DNA of 64,000 nucleotides from DATBVX01 sp963696675 (GTDB lineage: Bacteria > Pseudomonadota > Gammaproteobacteria > Steroidobacterales > Steroidobacteraceae), in the NCBI GenBank assembly GCA_963696675.1, contig CAVOLM010000058.1, positions 19,705-83,704 of the forward strand. The letters are read 5' to 3'. The notes beneath the pieces were generated by a model. It had not been told where the DNA came from and ran no database searches. It was given only the letters and a program-made list of their open reading frames with translations. Within the stretch, counting starts at the first letter, position 1. Each line of letters opens with the position of its first letter. A program made the position numbers and the translations under genes. Below, in pieces: positions 1-9,521 of the stretch.

Positions 1-1
1 C

Positions 2-865
2 TACAACTCAGAGAGCTGGGTCGCGGACTCGATCGAATCGATCCTCCAGCAGAGCGAACAGGACTTCGAGCTGATCATTTCGGACAACGCCTCCACCGAT
101 CGTTCTTACGCGATCGCCGAGCAGTATGCGCGGCGCGATCCTCGCATCCGACTCTTCCGCCAAGAGACCAACTCGGGCGCACCGGCTAACTATCGATTCG
201 TAGCCGGACACGCCCGCGCGCGCCACTTCAAGTGGGCGACGTCCAGCGATCTGCTCAGCGTCAATTTTCTGTCCGAGTGCGTGCACTCGCTCGAGGCGCA
301 CCCTGAGGCGGTGCTCTGCTACGGGCAAACCCGGCTGTTCACGAACTCCATCGCCGATTCCAAGGACTATGAGGATGGCCTGCAACTCGGCATGGCCGAC
401 CCCGTCGAAAGGTTCGCGTGCGTCACGGATCGCCTGGGCTTCAACAATGCCATTAACGGAGTGATTCGGCGCGACGCGCTCATGCGCACGTCGATCATGC
501 CCGATTGTTACTCCTGCGATAATTTGGTGGTCGCTGAGCTTGCCTTGTCCGGCACGATCATCGAGAACCGCTCCGCCATCTTTTATCGGCGCATGAGCCC
601 CGAGGCTTCCACAAAACTCAAGAGCGCACAGCAGATTCGCCTTCACTACTTTCCGGTGCCGCGCATCGGAATGCTCTTTCAGCACTGGCAACTCTGTACA
701 CATTACTCGTCCGCCGTCTGGCGTGCCTCGCTTTCGTTAGGACAACGCAGCCGTCTTTTCATGCGGACTCTGAAGATGTGGTATTGGAGCGTGCCTGACC
801 TGCTGGCAGACATCCGGACGGCCTGGCAACTCATGCGGCACCGACATACCAGCGCCGACGCCTGA
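2..865 (+). CDS. Glycosyltransferase family 2, 3' part (5' end outside window)
   Basis: The reading frame is open from the left edge to a TGA at 863-865 (287 codons visible). The start of the protein lies off the window, but only a little seems missing because the visible part opens with the N-terminal GT-A signature: YNSESWV, then SDNASTDRS, the nucleotide-sugar binding element of family 2 enzymes. SSDLL near residue 80 sits where the DxD metal-binding motif is expected. The C-terminal part (residues 210-287) is basic and aromatic with no clear membrane span, so the enzyme probably acts at the cytoplasmic face of the membrane. It lies 40 bases upstream of the acyl-CoA ligase on the same strand, and a role in building or decorating the exopolysaccharide is inferred from that context. 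The sugar specificity cannot be read from the sequence. Confidence 0.8.
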   Translation, partial: YNSESWVADSIESILQQSEQDFELIISDNASTDRSYAIAEQYARRDPRIRLFRQETNSGAPANYRFVAGHARARHFKWATSSDLLSVNFLSECVHSLEAHPEAVLCYGQTRLFTNSIADSKDYEDGLQLGMADPVERFACVTDRLGFNNAINGVIRRDALMRTSIMPDCYSCDNLVVAELALSGTIIENRSAIFYRRMSPEASTKLKSAQQIRLHYFPVPRIGMLFQHWQLCTHYSSAVWRASLSLGQRSRLFMRTLKMWYWSVPDLLADIRTAWQLMRHRHTSADA

Positions 866-905
866 TGCCGGCTCGGTACACCCTGCGCATGCCCGAGCCT
901 CGCGA

Positions 906-2489
906 ATGAGCGAGCTGCTCTTTGAGCTGCCCCTGCAGTCGGCGACGCTTCGGCCTGACCATGTAGCTCTTCGCTCCCGCGACAGGAGCATTCCCTATTC
1001 CGAGCTCGCCGCACAGATCGATGCAGTTGCGGGCGGATTGATCGCGCTCGGCCTGAAGCGGCTCGAACGAATCGCGGTGTACCTCCCGAAGCGGCCCGAA
1101 ACGGTGGCCTCTTTCTTCGGCATCGTGCGTGCTGGCGGGGTATTCGTACCCGTAAATCCCCTGCTCAAGCCACCCCAGGTTGCACACATCGTGAACGACT
1201 GCGATGCGCGGATTGTGGTCACATCTTCCGACCGCGCGGCTGAACTCGCGCAGGTCCTGCGTGAATGTACGGAGGTTCGAGCGGTAGTGCTTACTGATTG
1301 CCCTGCCGCTTCGAGTCCGCAACCTGGACGATCGATCTCTTGGGAACAATTCACCAGCTTCGGGGTTCGTACCGGTCACCGCGTCATCGATATGGACATG
1401 GCGGCTATCCTCTATACGTCGGGAAGCACTGGGAAGCCTAAGGGCGTCGTTCTCTCGCACCGGAACATGGTCACTGGTGCTCTCAGCGTGTCGAGCTACC
1501 TGCAGAACGTTCCGGATGATCGTCTGCTTGCGGTTCTACCGTTCAGCTTCGACTACGGCTTCAGCCAACTGTCCACGGCGTTTCACGTCGGTGCCTCGGT
1601 GTCTTTGCTCGATTACCTGTTTGCGCGGGACGTCCTGAAGCTACTGGAGCGCGATCGCATCACCGGCTTGGCGGGCGTGCCGCCGCTGTGGGCTCAACTG
1701 GCGGATCTCGAATGGCCGACAGGCATTACGCAACACCTGCGCTATATCACGAACTCAGGTGGGGCGATGCCGCGAAGTACCCTGGACAAACTCCGCCGCG
1801 CCGTGCCTCGCACTCGGGTGTTCCTGATGTACGGGCTTACTGAGGCGTTCCGCTCCACGTATCTCGACCCCGCACAGGTCGACCGCCGCCCGGACTCGAT
1901 CGGCAAAGCCATTCCAACTGCCGAGATCCTGGTGGTCCGCCCCGACGGGACGGAGTGCGAACCCAACGAGCCCGGCGAGCTCGTGCACCGCGGTTCGTTA
2001 GTGGCACTCGGTTACTGGAACGATCCGAACAAGACGGCCGAACGCTTTCGTCCAGTCCCGCAGCAGGATCCGGGACTGGTCCTGCCAGAGGTAGCAGTCT
2101 GGTCTGGCGACACTGTTCGACGCGACGCGGAGGGCTTTCTGTATTTCGTCGCGCGGCGCGACGAAATGATCAAGACTTCCGGTTATCGGGTGAGTCCCAC
2201 GGAAGTCGAGGAAGTTCTCTACGCGACTGGCTTGGTGGCCGATGCGGTTGCCGTCGGTGTCCCGCACGCAGCGCTAGGTCAAGCCATCGTCGCAGTCGTC
2301 TCGGTAGCGCCCGGAAGCGCAGCAGACAGCGATCGCCTGCTGGAGGAGTGTCGCAAGCGACTACCGACATTCATGGTGCCCTTGCGCGTTGAGTGGCGCG
2401 AGTCATTGCCGCGGAATCCCAATGGCAAGTTTGATCGGCCGCGGCTGGCTACAGAGTTGAAGCCCCTGTTTGCGGAGGCAGCCTCGTGA
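906..2489 (+). CDS. AMP-forming acyl-CoA/ACP ligase, exosortase A system-associated
   Basis: This is a 527-residue ANL-superfamily adenylating enzyme that activates a carboxylate as acyl-AMP and transfers it to CoA or a carrier protein. Visible motifs are the P-loop YTSGSTGKPKGV (about residues 170-182), YGLTEAFRS (about 305), SGDT (about 400), the hinge region TSGYRVSPTEVEE (about 423-435) and the catalytic lysine in NPNGKFDRP (about 503). The length and the immediate neighbour, a PLP decarboxylase, match the XrtA-associated family I know as TIGR03098. Its stop overlaps the GTG start of the decarboxylase (GTGA), so the two are translationally coupled. The acyl substrate is unknown; the discrete ACPs at 11021 and 20544 are candidate acceptors by inference. 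The gene is intact, unlike many in the window. Confidence 0.9.
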   Translation: MSELLFELPLQSATLRPDHVALRSRDRSIPYSELAAQIDAVAGGLIALGLKRLERIAVYLPKRPETVASFFGIVRAGGVFVPVNPLLKPPQVAHIVNDCDARIVVTSSDRAAELAQVLRECTEVRAVVLTDCPAASSPQPGRSISWEQFTSFGVRTGHRVIDMDMAAILYTSGSTGKPKGVVLSHRNMVTGALSVSSYLQNVPDDRLLAVLPFSFDYGFSQLSTAFHVGASVSLLDYLFARDVLKLLERDRITGLAGVPPLWAQLADLEWPTGITQHLRYITNSGGAMPRSTLDKLRRAVPRTRVFLMYGLTEAFRSTYLDPAQVDRRPDSIGKAIPTAEILVVRPDGTECEPNEPGELVHRGSLVALGYWNDPNKTAERFRPVPQQDPGLVLPEVAVWSGDTVRRDAEGFLYFVARRDEMIKTSGYRVSPTEVEEVLYATGLVADAVAVGVPHAALGQAIVAVVSVAPGSAADSDRLLEECRKRLPTFMVPLRVEWRESLPRNPNGKFDRPRLATELKPLFAEAAS

Positions 2490-3724
2490 CAATCGATTCG
2501 TCACCGCAGCATGCGCCGCATCCTTATCTTGACGTACTCGACGACGTGATTGTGGTCGGTGGCCGCAAGCTAACTGCAATCGCCGACTCCGTGGGCACGA
2601 CGCCGCTCTACGTGTATGACCGCTCGGTCATGACCCGGCGGGTCGACGAGTTGCGCGGCGCCCTGCCCCGCGCCGTCAAGCTTCACTATGCAATGAAAGC
2701 CAACCCAATGCCTGACGTCGTGCGCCACATGGTTGGCCTGGTCGATGGCATCGACGTTGCATCCGCGGGCGAACTGCGAGTGGCGTTCGAAGCCGGAGCC
2801 AAGGCGGACACGGTCAGCTTTGCCGGCCCAGGCAAGACCGAGGCAGAGCTCGAGAGGGCTGCGGCAGCGCGAATAACAGTCAATCTGGAGTCTGAGCGCG
2901 AGATGTTTGCTCTCGCGGAAATAGGGCGCAGGGCTGGCTCTCGTCCGCGCGTGGCGGTACGGGTCAATCCTGATTTCGAGCTCAAGACTTCCGGCATGAA
3001 AATGGGCGGTGGGCCCAAGCAGTTTGGCGTCGATGCCGAACGCGTGCCGGCAATGCTGGCGGAACTCGGTCGATTGCCTCTCGAGTTCTGCGGGTTTCAC
3101 ATCTTTGCAGGCTCGCAAAATCTGCGCGCGGAGGCGATCGCGGAGGCCCAGCGCAAGTCGGTGGAACTCGCCCTCCGCCTCTCGCCGGCCGCGCCGGGCC
3201 CGGTGCAGTCGCTCAATATCGGCGGCGGCTTCGGTATACCCTACTTTCCTGGAGAGCAACCGCTCGATCTAGCACGCATCGGGCGCAATCTGCATGAGGT
3301 GTTGCGGCTGGCCCGTGATCAGCTGCCCGATGTAGAACTCGTCCTCGAGCTCGGCCGCTACTTGGTCGGCGAGGCAGGTCTCTATGTCTGCCGCGTGATC
3401 GAACGCAAGATCTCACGTGGCCACGTGTTCCTCGTCACCAACGGCGGCCTGCACCACCACTTGGCGGCCTCCGGCAATTTCGGGCAGGTCATCCGCAAGA
3501 ACTATCCCGTGATCGTTGGCAATCGGGTCCACGGCTCCCAGCGCGAGATCGCATCGGTTGTCGGGCCGCTGTGCACGCCGCTCGATCTGCTTGCCGACCG
3601 TATGGATCTTGCCCGTGCGGAAGTGGGCGATCTGATCGTCGTTCTACAAAGTGGCGCCTATGGATTGACCGCGAGTCCGCTCGGGTTCTTGAGCCATCCG
3701 CCGCCGGCGGAGATCCTTGTCTAA
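2486..3724 (+). CDS. PLP-dependent decarboxylase, exosortase A system-associated
   Basis: This 412-residue protein belongs to the fold-III (alanine racemase-like) decarboxylase group, together with diaminopimelate and ornithine decarboxylases. The PLP-binding lysine lies in HYAMKANP (about residue 69), the glycine-rich phosphate-binding loop in NIGGGFGIPY (about 246-255), and the active-site cysteine of the C-terminal barrel in GPLCTPLD (about 360). It starts at a GTG that overlaps the ligase stop. XrtA loci often carry this ligase/decarboxylase pair (TIGR03098/TIGR03099), whose substrate is not established. A plausible inference is that the pair makes an amine or acyl decoration. The gene ends convergently with the beta-helix gene, the two stops overlapping at 3721-3724. 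Confidence 0.9.
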   Translation: MTIDSSPQHAPHPYLDVLDDVIVVGGRKLTAIADSVGTTPLYVYDRSVMTRRVDELRGALPRAVKLHYAMKANPMPDVVRHMVGLVDGIDVASAGELRVAFEAGAKADTVSFAGPGKTEAELERAAAARITVNLESEREMFALAEIGRRAGSRPRVAVRVNPDFELKTSGMKMGGGPKQFGVDAERVPAMLAELGRLPLEFCGFHIFAGSQNLRAEAIAEAQRKSVELALRLSPAAPGPVQSLNIGGGFGIPYFPGEQPLDLARIGRNLHEVLRLARDQLPDVELVLELGRYLVGEAGLYVCRVIERKISRGHVFLVTNGGLHHHLAASGNFGQVIRKNYPVIVGNRVHGSQREIASVVGPLCTPLDLLADRMDLARAEVGDLIVVLQSGAYGLTASPLGFLSHPPPAEILV

Positions 3725-5913
3725 GGCCGCCCAAAGTCTAAGTGAAGCCGGCGCTTGGTGGGCCGACCGAGCTGCAGGCGCAGTAGCCCCAGCAGGAACG
3801 CGATCGAGAGCTGGTCGAGGCCACCACCGCCACCGCCCGAATTAGCGGGAGGTGTCGGGGCCACGCCGCCATTTCCAGACGTCACTGCCACCGTGACTGA
3901 CTTCTGAGCCGGCGCACCGGTACCTGTGCAGTCGAGCGTGAAGGTACTCGTGCTGGTAAGGGAAGGAGTCGTCTCATTTCCCGAAGTCATCTTCGACCCG
4001 CTCCAGGCCCCAGAAGCAGTGCAGCTCGTCGCGTTCGTCGACGACCACGTCAGCGTCGTCGTGCCGTTCGCGCTCACTGACGCAGGATCGGCACTCAGGA
4101 GTAGTGTCACGGGCGGTGCGCCGGGCGTGGACCCATTCACCGCTACCGTGACCGAACGCTGGGTCGTTCCTCCAGAGCCCGTGCACGCAAGCGTGTAGTT
4201 TTTCGTTGCGCTCAATGCACCCGTCGATTCGCTGCCGGACGTCGCCTTGTTTCCCGCCCAACCGTCCGATGCGGCGCAGCCTGTGGCATTAGCCGACGAC
4301 CATGTGAGGGTCGAGCTCTGCCCCGCATTCACCGCGGTCGGGTTGGCAGAAAAATTCACACCGGGGGCCGTAGTGATGTTCACCGTTACCGATTTCTGTG
4401 TCGTGCCGCCCGCGCCTGTGCAGGAGAGACCGAAGCTCGTTGCGGTCGTCAAGGGCCCAACGTTGGCACTACCCTGCAGCGGCTTTGATCCAGCCCACCC
4501 CGCAGTGCCGCCGCTGCCTGAACAAGTCGTGGCATCCGACGTGCTCCAGACGAGTTGCGAGGTGCCGTTCACAGCAACGGAACCCGGGGTCGCAGAGAGA
4601 TTCACTGTCGGAGCCGGTGCGGTGGCCGAGACATTCTTAAAGCCCTCCCGCACGACCCACCCCGGATTGGCAGCACCCGACCATTCGTACGCGCCGGCCT
4701 CAGGAGGATCGGATCTCACGCGGCCGTTGAAATCCTGCGCAACACGGTAGGCACTGGCGCCAGCATCAACGAGGGCCGATGTGGACGTGGGGTACACGTC
4801 GTGTTGCGCAGCATTCAGGAGGTCCTGCGTCAAACCAGCGCCCGTCTTGTTGCCGGAACTCGGAAAGCCCGGAACCGCGGGACTCATCACGTTGCCCGCA
4901 ATCGTGACTCCCGCGAGCCCGCCGATCGCGAACTGTCCCGACGGGCAGTAGATCGCGTTGTTAGCAATGACCAGTCCTGGCCGACCGTCCCAGCTAGAGA
5001 GCCGGATGCACGGATTGCCACCGACCAGTGTGTTGTGGACGAACTGCAGGTTCGAGGGCACGGCCGCCTGGTGCGGCTGCGAATTGAAGCCATTGCCTGA
5101 ATTGTCGAGGATGAGATTATCGCGAATGATGGCGTCGGCCGCGGCCTGGATCCCCGAGTCCCCGCAGTTCCACACCACGTTACCTTCGATGATGTTTACG
5201 GGTGCTCCTTGTGTCCCGTAGACCAGGATGCAGGGATAACCCGTGTTGTAGATCACATTGTCACGGACCAGGTTCGAGTGCGAGCCAAGCTTGACCTCAA
5301 TGCCGTCACCCTGGGTCGAGTTTCGCGTGTCGTGAATCCAGTTGTTCTCGAACACGGAATTGCTGACGATGCAGGTGGCGTCGTTGCAGCCAACGTACAT
5401 ACCTTCGCCCGTTCCGCCGCCAGCGCCGGTATCGTGGATATGCGAGTGTCGTACCACGATATTGTTCATACTGCTGCGGAAGTTCACGCCCACGTCGATG
5501 TCGTGGATCTCAAGATTCTCGATCGAAATGAACGCCGGATCACCATTCAGATTAATGGCGTCACCACCATTTCCGCTAATTTCCAATCTCGAAAGGGTAA
5601 GATAACGCGCGCCTTCGATATTGATCGTGTTCTGAACTGCCGCGCCCGACGCTCGTCCGATGTGGGGCAGCGCCTCACCATCCGCGCCTCTGATCGTCAC
5701 CGGGTTGCTCGCGGTGCCTTGTACGGTGATGCTGATGCGGCCCGTGTCAAAGTAGTCTCCCGCGTGCAAGATCAGGGTGTCACCCGGCCGCAGGGCCTCG
5801 GCCGCCTGCTCGAAGCTGTCACCCGGTCTGATCTCGATGGTTCCCGCGAGTACTGCCGCCGGAATGGCGGTGACCGCCAGGACTCCCAAAGCTTCGGCGA
5901 TTCTGGCGCTCAT
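3721..5913 (-). CDS. Secreted right-handed beta-helix protein with three Ig-like repeats and a Gly-rich C-terminal tail
   Basis: This 730-residue secreted protein starts with a signal peptide (about residues 1-22). A parallel beta-helix domain follows, about residues 25-390, with repeated NxI/NxV coils such as ENLEIHDIDV and HSHIHDTGAG, as in pectate-lyase-like and mannuronan-epimerase-like folds. Three tandem repeats of about 85 residues (about 425-690) each hold two cysteines and the core TLTWSS.NAT.C. The tail is GGGGGGLDQLSIAFLLGLL followed by basic residues. It resembles a Gly-hydrophobic-basic sorting signal but has no PEP motif. I chose the ATG at 5913 because it begins the signal peptide; an upstream in-frame start at 6057 would add 48 basic residues. 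Beside an EPS locus it could bind, cleave or epimerise polysaccharide, but no catalytic residues can be assigned. Confidence 0.75.
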   Translation of the reverse strand: MSARIAEALGVLAVTAIPAAVLAGTIEIRPGDSFEQAAEALRPGDTLILHAGDYFDTGRISITVQGTASNPVTIRGADGEALPHIGRASGAAVQNTINIEGARYLTLSRLEISGNGGDAINLNGDPAFISIENLEIHDIDVGVNFRSSMNNIVVRHSHIHDTGAGGGTGEGMYVGCNDATCIVSNSVFENNWIHDTRNSTQGDGIEVKLGSHSNLVRDNVIYNTGYPCILVYGTQGAPVNIIEGNVVWNCGDSGIQAAADAIIRDNLILDNSGNGFNSQPHQAAVPSNLQFVHNTLVGGNPCIRLSSWDGRPGLVIANNAIYCPSGQFAIGGLAGVTIAGNVMSPAVPGFPSSGNKTGAGLTQDLLNAAQHDVYPTSTSALVDAGASAYRVAQDFNGRVRSDPPEAGAYEWSGAANPGWVVREGFKNVSATAPAPTVNLSATPGSVAVNGTSQLVWSTSDATTCSGSGGTAGWAGSKPLQGSANVGPLTTATSFGLSCTGAGGTTQKSVTVNITTAPGVNFSANPTAVNAGQSSTLTWSSANATGCAASDGWAGNKATSGSESTGALSATKNYTLACTGSGGTTQRSVTVAVNGSTPGAPPVTLLLSADPASVSANGTTTLTWSSTNATSCTASGAWSGSKMTSGNETTPSLTSTSTFTLDCTGTGAPAQKSVTVAVTSGNGGVAPTPPANSGGGGGGLDQLSIAFLLGLLRLQLGRPTKRRLHLDFGRP

Positions 5914-6497
5914 CCGTTGCCGACGAGTGCTTCGGCGCAGTGGCAACCATATTTCAGCGCCGGCTGGAGCGATTGCGAGTCGCGTCGCCGCGCACGAACG
6001 GCGCAACGCGCCGCGTGCGCCGACTCCAAGCATTCCGAGCAACAAAATCAAATTCATTCCGCCCCCGTCGCCTCACGGATTCATAAAGTCCTTGAACGAC
6101 TGCAACATTTGCGCCAGATGGCTCAGACCTTATCGCTTGACAGAGTTATGGCCGTTTCTGGCATCAGTAGCGCGGCAGCCGCACGAACTCCGCCGACAAG
6201 ACGAAGGTAAGACGTCTGTCTTCAGCGACGCGACACACTGTATCGAACACATCATCCTGTTTCTCAAAGCGATTTTAGTTCGCCTGTTTGCGACACGCGG
6301 TTCGAGCACCATCTGAAGCGATCCCGTATTGGCACGCCTTGGTTTGCGCACATCCGGAAGTTCTGATCCGCACCCCTACAGGTTCAGGGGACACAGGTAC
6401 GGGCACCCGCTATTGAGCCATCCGGCGCCGGAGTGTCCAATGCCACGCTGTGCTTTCCTGGGCGGCTTCGAACCGCAAGCGGCTCGGCACTCAGCAT
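5914..6497. other. Intergenic region without a supported gene
   Basis: This is 584 bases between the start of the beta-helix gene and the end of the TPR gene, both on the minus strand. The short open frames here (for example 6130-6351 minus) lack ribosome-binding sites and recognisable protein features. The promoter for the beta-helix gene presumably lies here, but I see no convincing -35/-10 pair or sigma-54 site. Confidence 0.5.
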
Positions 6498-7140
6498 CTA
6501 CTGCTTCGCACTGTGCGCCTCGGCGGCGTCGATCTTGTTTTTCAGACCTTGAAGCGGATAGCCCTTGCCATAGGCGATCTTTGCGAGCTCCTTCGCACGC
6601 GCAAGGTCCCCGACCTCCAAGAAGAACAATCCGGCGTTGTAACTTATCTCCGGCGAATCTGGTGCGAGCTTAAGCGCCTCCTCGTACTGCGTCCGTGCTT
6701 CGTCCTTTTGGCCACGCTTAAAGAGATAGTTCGCGTACAGAACGCGAACCACGGGATCGCCTTCCGCAAAGACGACCGCGCGACGGAAGAAACAATCGGC
6801 CGAGCGGATGGTCTCGGATTCGAACCTGCCTCCGTGCAGCTCGTAGCGAGCGACCGAATCCAGCGCGCCCGGATGATTTGGAAAGGCCCTCAATGTGTAG
6901 TCGATGTCTCCGATCACCGTGCCGGATCTACCACGTTGCAGTGACCGGACATCGGGGGTGAAATGGTATTGCTCCACGACCGGCAGGTTGCGTTGGCGAA
7001 CGCTGTAATCGCGATAGTCGAAGGGACCGTATGAATTTTGCAAGAAATCCGCACCCGGGAACTTCCTGGGCACGCGCGCTCTGGCTTTCCAAACATAGAA
7101 AGCAGATCGCCAGCATGATCGCAGTCGTTCTCAACACCAT
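6498..7140 (-). CDS. Exported TPR-repeat protein (one frameshift)
   Basis: The ATG at 7140 begins a signal peptide (MVLRTTAIMLAICFLCLESQ, cleaved after SARA). The frame breaks about 25 residues later near 7049, where CCCGGG appears to carry one extra C. Removing one base gives AQEVPGADFLQNSYGPFDYR, which continues in the frame ending at 6498. The restored protein is about 213 residues, with TPR-like helical pairs in its C-terminal half (YEEALKLAPDSPEISYNAG). It is periplasmic by prediction. It lies 32 bases downstream of the Tat-exported protein on the same strand, so the two are probably co-transcribed. The function is unknown; TPR proteins are usually scaffolds or co-chaperones in export complexes. 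Confidence 0.7.
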
Positions 7141-7172
7141 TCGTAGCTCGCCGCCCAAGTTGCTCGCACGCT

Positions 7173-9348
7173 CTATCTCGGCACTATGGCCCATGTCGGA
7201 TCGTCATTTGCGCCGTGTGTGCCCGGATCGTAATTTGATGCTGCGGTGACCAACGCACGCTTGGCAGCTGCGCCAGCCTTGCCGTGTTCCACTGCCATCG
7301 CCAAGACTGATAGGACCACGGACCAGTATCCGTTGCCGTCATTTGACGAGTCGCCGTTGACCATGTCGGCGTCGGAGGTATGCGCTTTCAGCGAGTCTCC
7401 GGGATTTGCCGATAGCGCGCTCAACGATTCGAAAGACCTGAAGGCAGCGAAGGCCTCCGCAGTGGTCATGAAAGCGGGTGTATCCGGCGAAGTGCTCTTC
7501 AGGAACGGCGCGCTGTAAAGTGCTGCGCGGCGATAATTCCATGTGGAGTCGTTTCCGAACAGGCGTAAACAGTTGTCGTAACTGTGATCGCGCATTGCGG
7601 TCAGGTTTGCCGGCACCGTTAGGTTCTCAATTCCGAGGTCCGAAATATGGGCGAGCGCGAGCGTCTGGAACTGCACCATCCAGGCTCCGCCCCACCACTG
7701 TCCCGGCGGCGCATCGTAATTGTCATATTGACCCAGCCAGCCGATATTGTTCTTGTGAATGCCCGAGTCTATCGAACCATCGATGTACCGTTCGCTTCGC
7801 CCAGCTCGCGGTGTTCGCAATACTCGACGCGAACGCGCTCTGAACCGCCGCATCGGCCGGCGACGGAACAGAGCCCCCTAGTGATGTTGGGCTGATTGCA
7901 GCAGCCTGGCCAACAGTGCGCCAAGCCCAGGCGACACCTCGAGTCGTGAGAGGCGAGTTGATGCACGCGAGCACACCACCACCCTGCCGCGTGTCCGGAT
8001 TTGAATCGAGAATCGCGTAGTCAGCAGCAAATTGCAGCGACTCGAGTTGCGGCCAGCGGCCCTCCAGCAAGTGGGCGAGATAGCCGTTTGACGGATGATG
8101 CGGAATATCCCACCGCGTGCCGCCGCCGCTTGGTGCGGGTGGCGGCGTGCCCCAGCCATCGACCAGGCATATGTTGGGGTAAGACTGATGGAGACACGCG
8201 CGTCCCGTCGTCTCGTCGCGGTAGTGGATTGGCCAACGGCCGGAGCCACGGTTGTTCGAAATGGTCGCGACGTACGCGCGCGAGTCCGCAGAAGTGCAGA
8301 ACAAGGCTTCCCACTTGGGCAGGAGGCCGATCGGACCCTGAGCGCCGGTCGAGCCCATGTCCGCCGTCCAATTGCCGAGCGCGAAAGGCGCCGGATTGAG
8401 CGCCGAAGCCAGACCAGAAAACGCGCCAGACGAAGGCGAGGTGAAGCCGTAATTCGGGACCAGCTTCGTGCTACGCAGATAGACAACGTCGTGCCGGGGC
8501 GTGATCTGCGGATCAACGCCCATCCAGTCCACACGCGACCAACGTGTGTGGTGTAAGTGATTCAGGGTGCCGGAATACCTCGTTGTGCCGTTGATTGCGA
8601 GACTGACTCCGTAGTTGCGCTGACCCGGCGCAGCCACATTCATCCACCCGTTCTCCACAACCGTTTCGACCTCGGTGGCACCGTTCGAATAGCGCCGCAC
8701 GTAGAACCAGACAGCCACGTGCTGATCGGTCGTAGGACGGTAATAATGGAATTCCGACATGATGGGGCCAAGGATCTGTCGAATCCGGCCAGCGTCTGCC
8801 TTGCTCCACGCAGAGCGGTCGACGCCGAGACAGGACTGCAGTGTATAGGTGCCCGTCACGTCGCCTGTAAAGGTGACCGACACATCGAGGGTGGTTGGTT
8901 CTGTAACGTTTGACCCCGCAGGTGCGTTGGCACTAGTCGCGATCGCGACCGCCTTCGGTACGTTCGGAGTGAGTGAGGACAGGCCACTCAGGATCGCGAA
9001 TTTCACGCTGCCGTCGGACCAGCGATTGCGAACATCTGCTTGCGTGCCGTTTGCGTTGCTAGTGATGAAGGCGCTCGCCGGTACATCGCCTTTCCTGAAA
9101 GCCTGGCCAAACGTCCACGGATAGGTCCCCGCCGCGGCCAGGCTCGTCAACGTCAGAACGGGCAAACCACTGCTGGCGCTGCATGGCGTTGAGCTGGCCG
9201 TACCACCTGCGACTGACACCGTGGGCGGCGGACAAGGTGTCGCGGCCCAGCCGACTCCAGCCACTGCAGTCCCCATCAAGCCGGACGCCGTACGCAGGAA
9301 ATCCCGTCTCTTCATCCCCTTGTGGTCGCGACTGCCCTCGTCCGTCAT
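7173..9348 (-). CDS. Tat-exported protein of unknown function (one frameshift)
   Basis: The N-terminus carries a twin-arginine signal (KRRDFLRTASGLMGTAVAG), followed by AATPCPPPTVSVAGG. The same motif opens the Tat protein at 15574-16936. The frame changes near 7770: the upstream part ends KRTVHRWFD and the downstream part resumes SGIHKNNIGWLGQYDNYD, giving a protein of about 725 residues after repair. The middle and C-terminal parts are rich in Trp, Tyr and Asn (WWGGAWMVQFQTLALAH), which suggests a folded periplasmic or surface protein, possibly sugar-binding. I chose 9348 because GGAG sits nine bases upstream; an ATG at 9315 just before the Tat motif is the alternative. I recognise no family. 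Location inside the EPS locus suggests an envelope or matrix role. Confidence 0.65.
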
Positions 9349-9521
9349 CGATCACATCTCCGTGATTGAGCGATCCGCCCGCATTGTACCCCTCGACTGA
9401 ATGGGTTTGTCGCATGCGAGTGTCGGTAGTGCGCGACACAGTAGCTCCAGGCAGGCGATCCGTGCTGCCACGCGGGTGTCAAATTACACATAGCCGCTCG
9501 GCTAACAGACTGCATACGGAG

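Noticed and set aside
6335..6352. TTGGCACGCCTTGGTTTGC as a sigma-54 promoter.
   Set aside because: The spacing between the GG and GC elements is too long, and no gene follows on the plus strand.
6376..6500. A stretch with CACCCGCTATTGAGCC resembling the 3' part of a c-di-GMP-I riboswitch on the minus strand.
   Set aside because: The conserved ACGCAAAGCC core and the GAAA tetraloop stem are missing; the similarity is confined to one stem.
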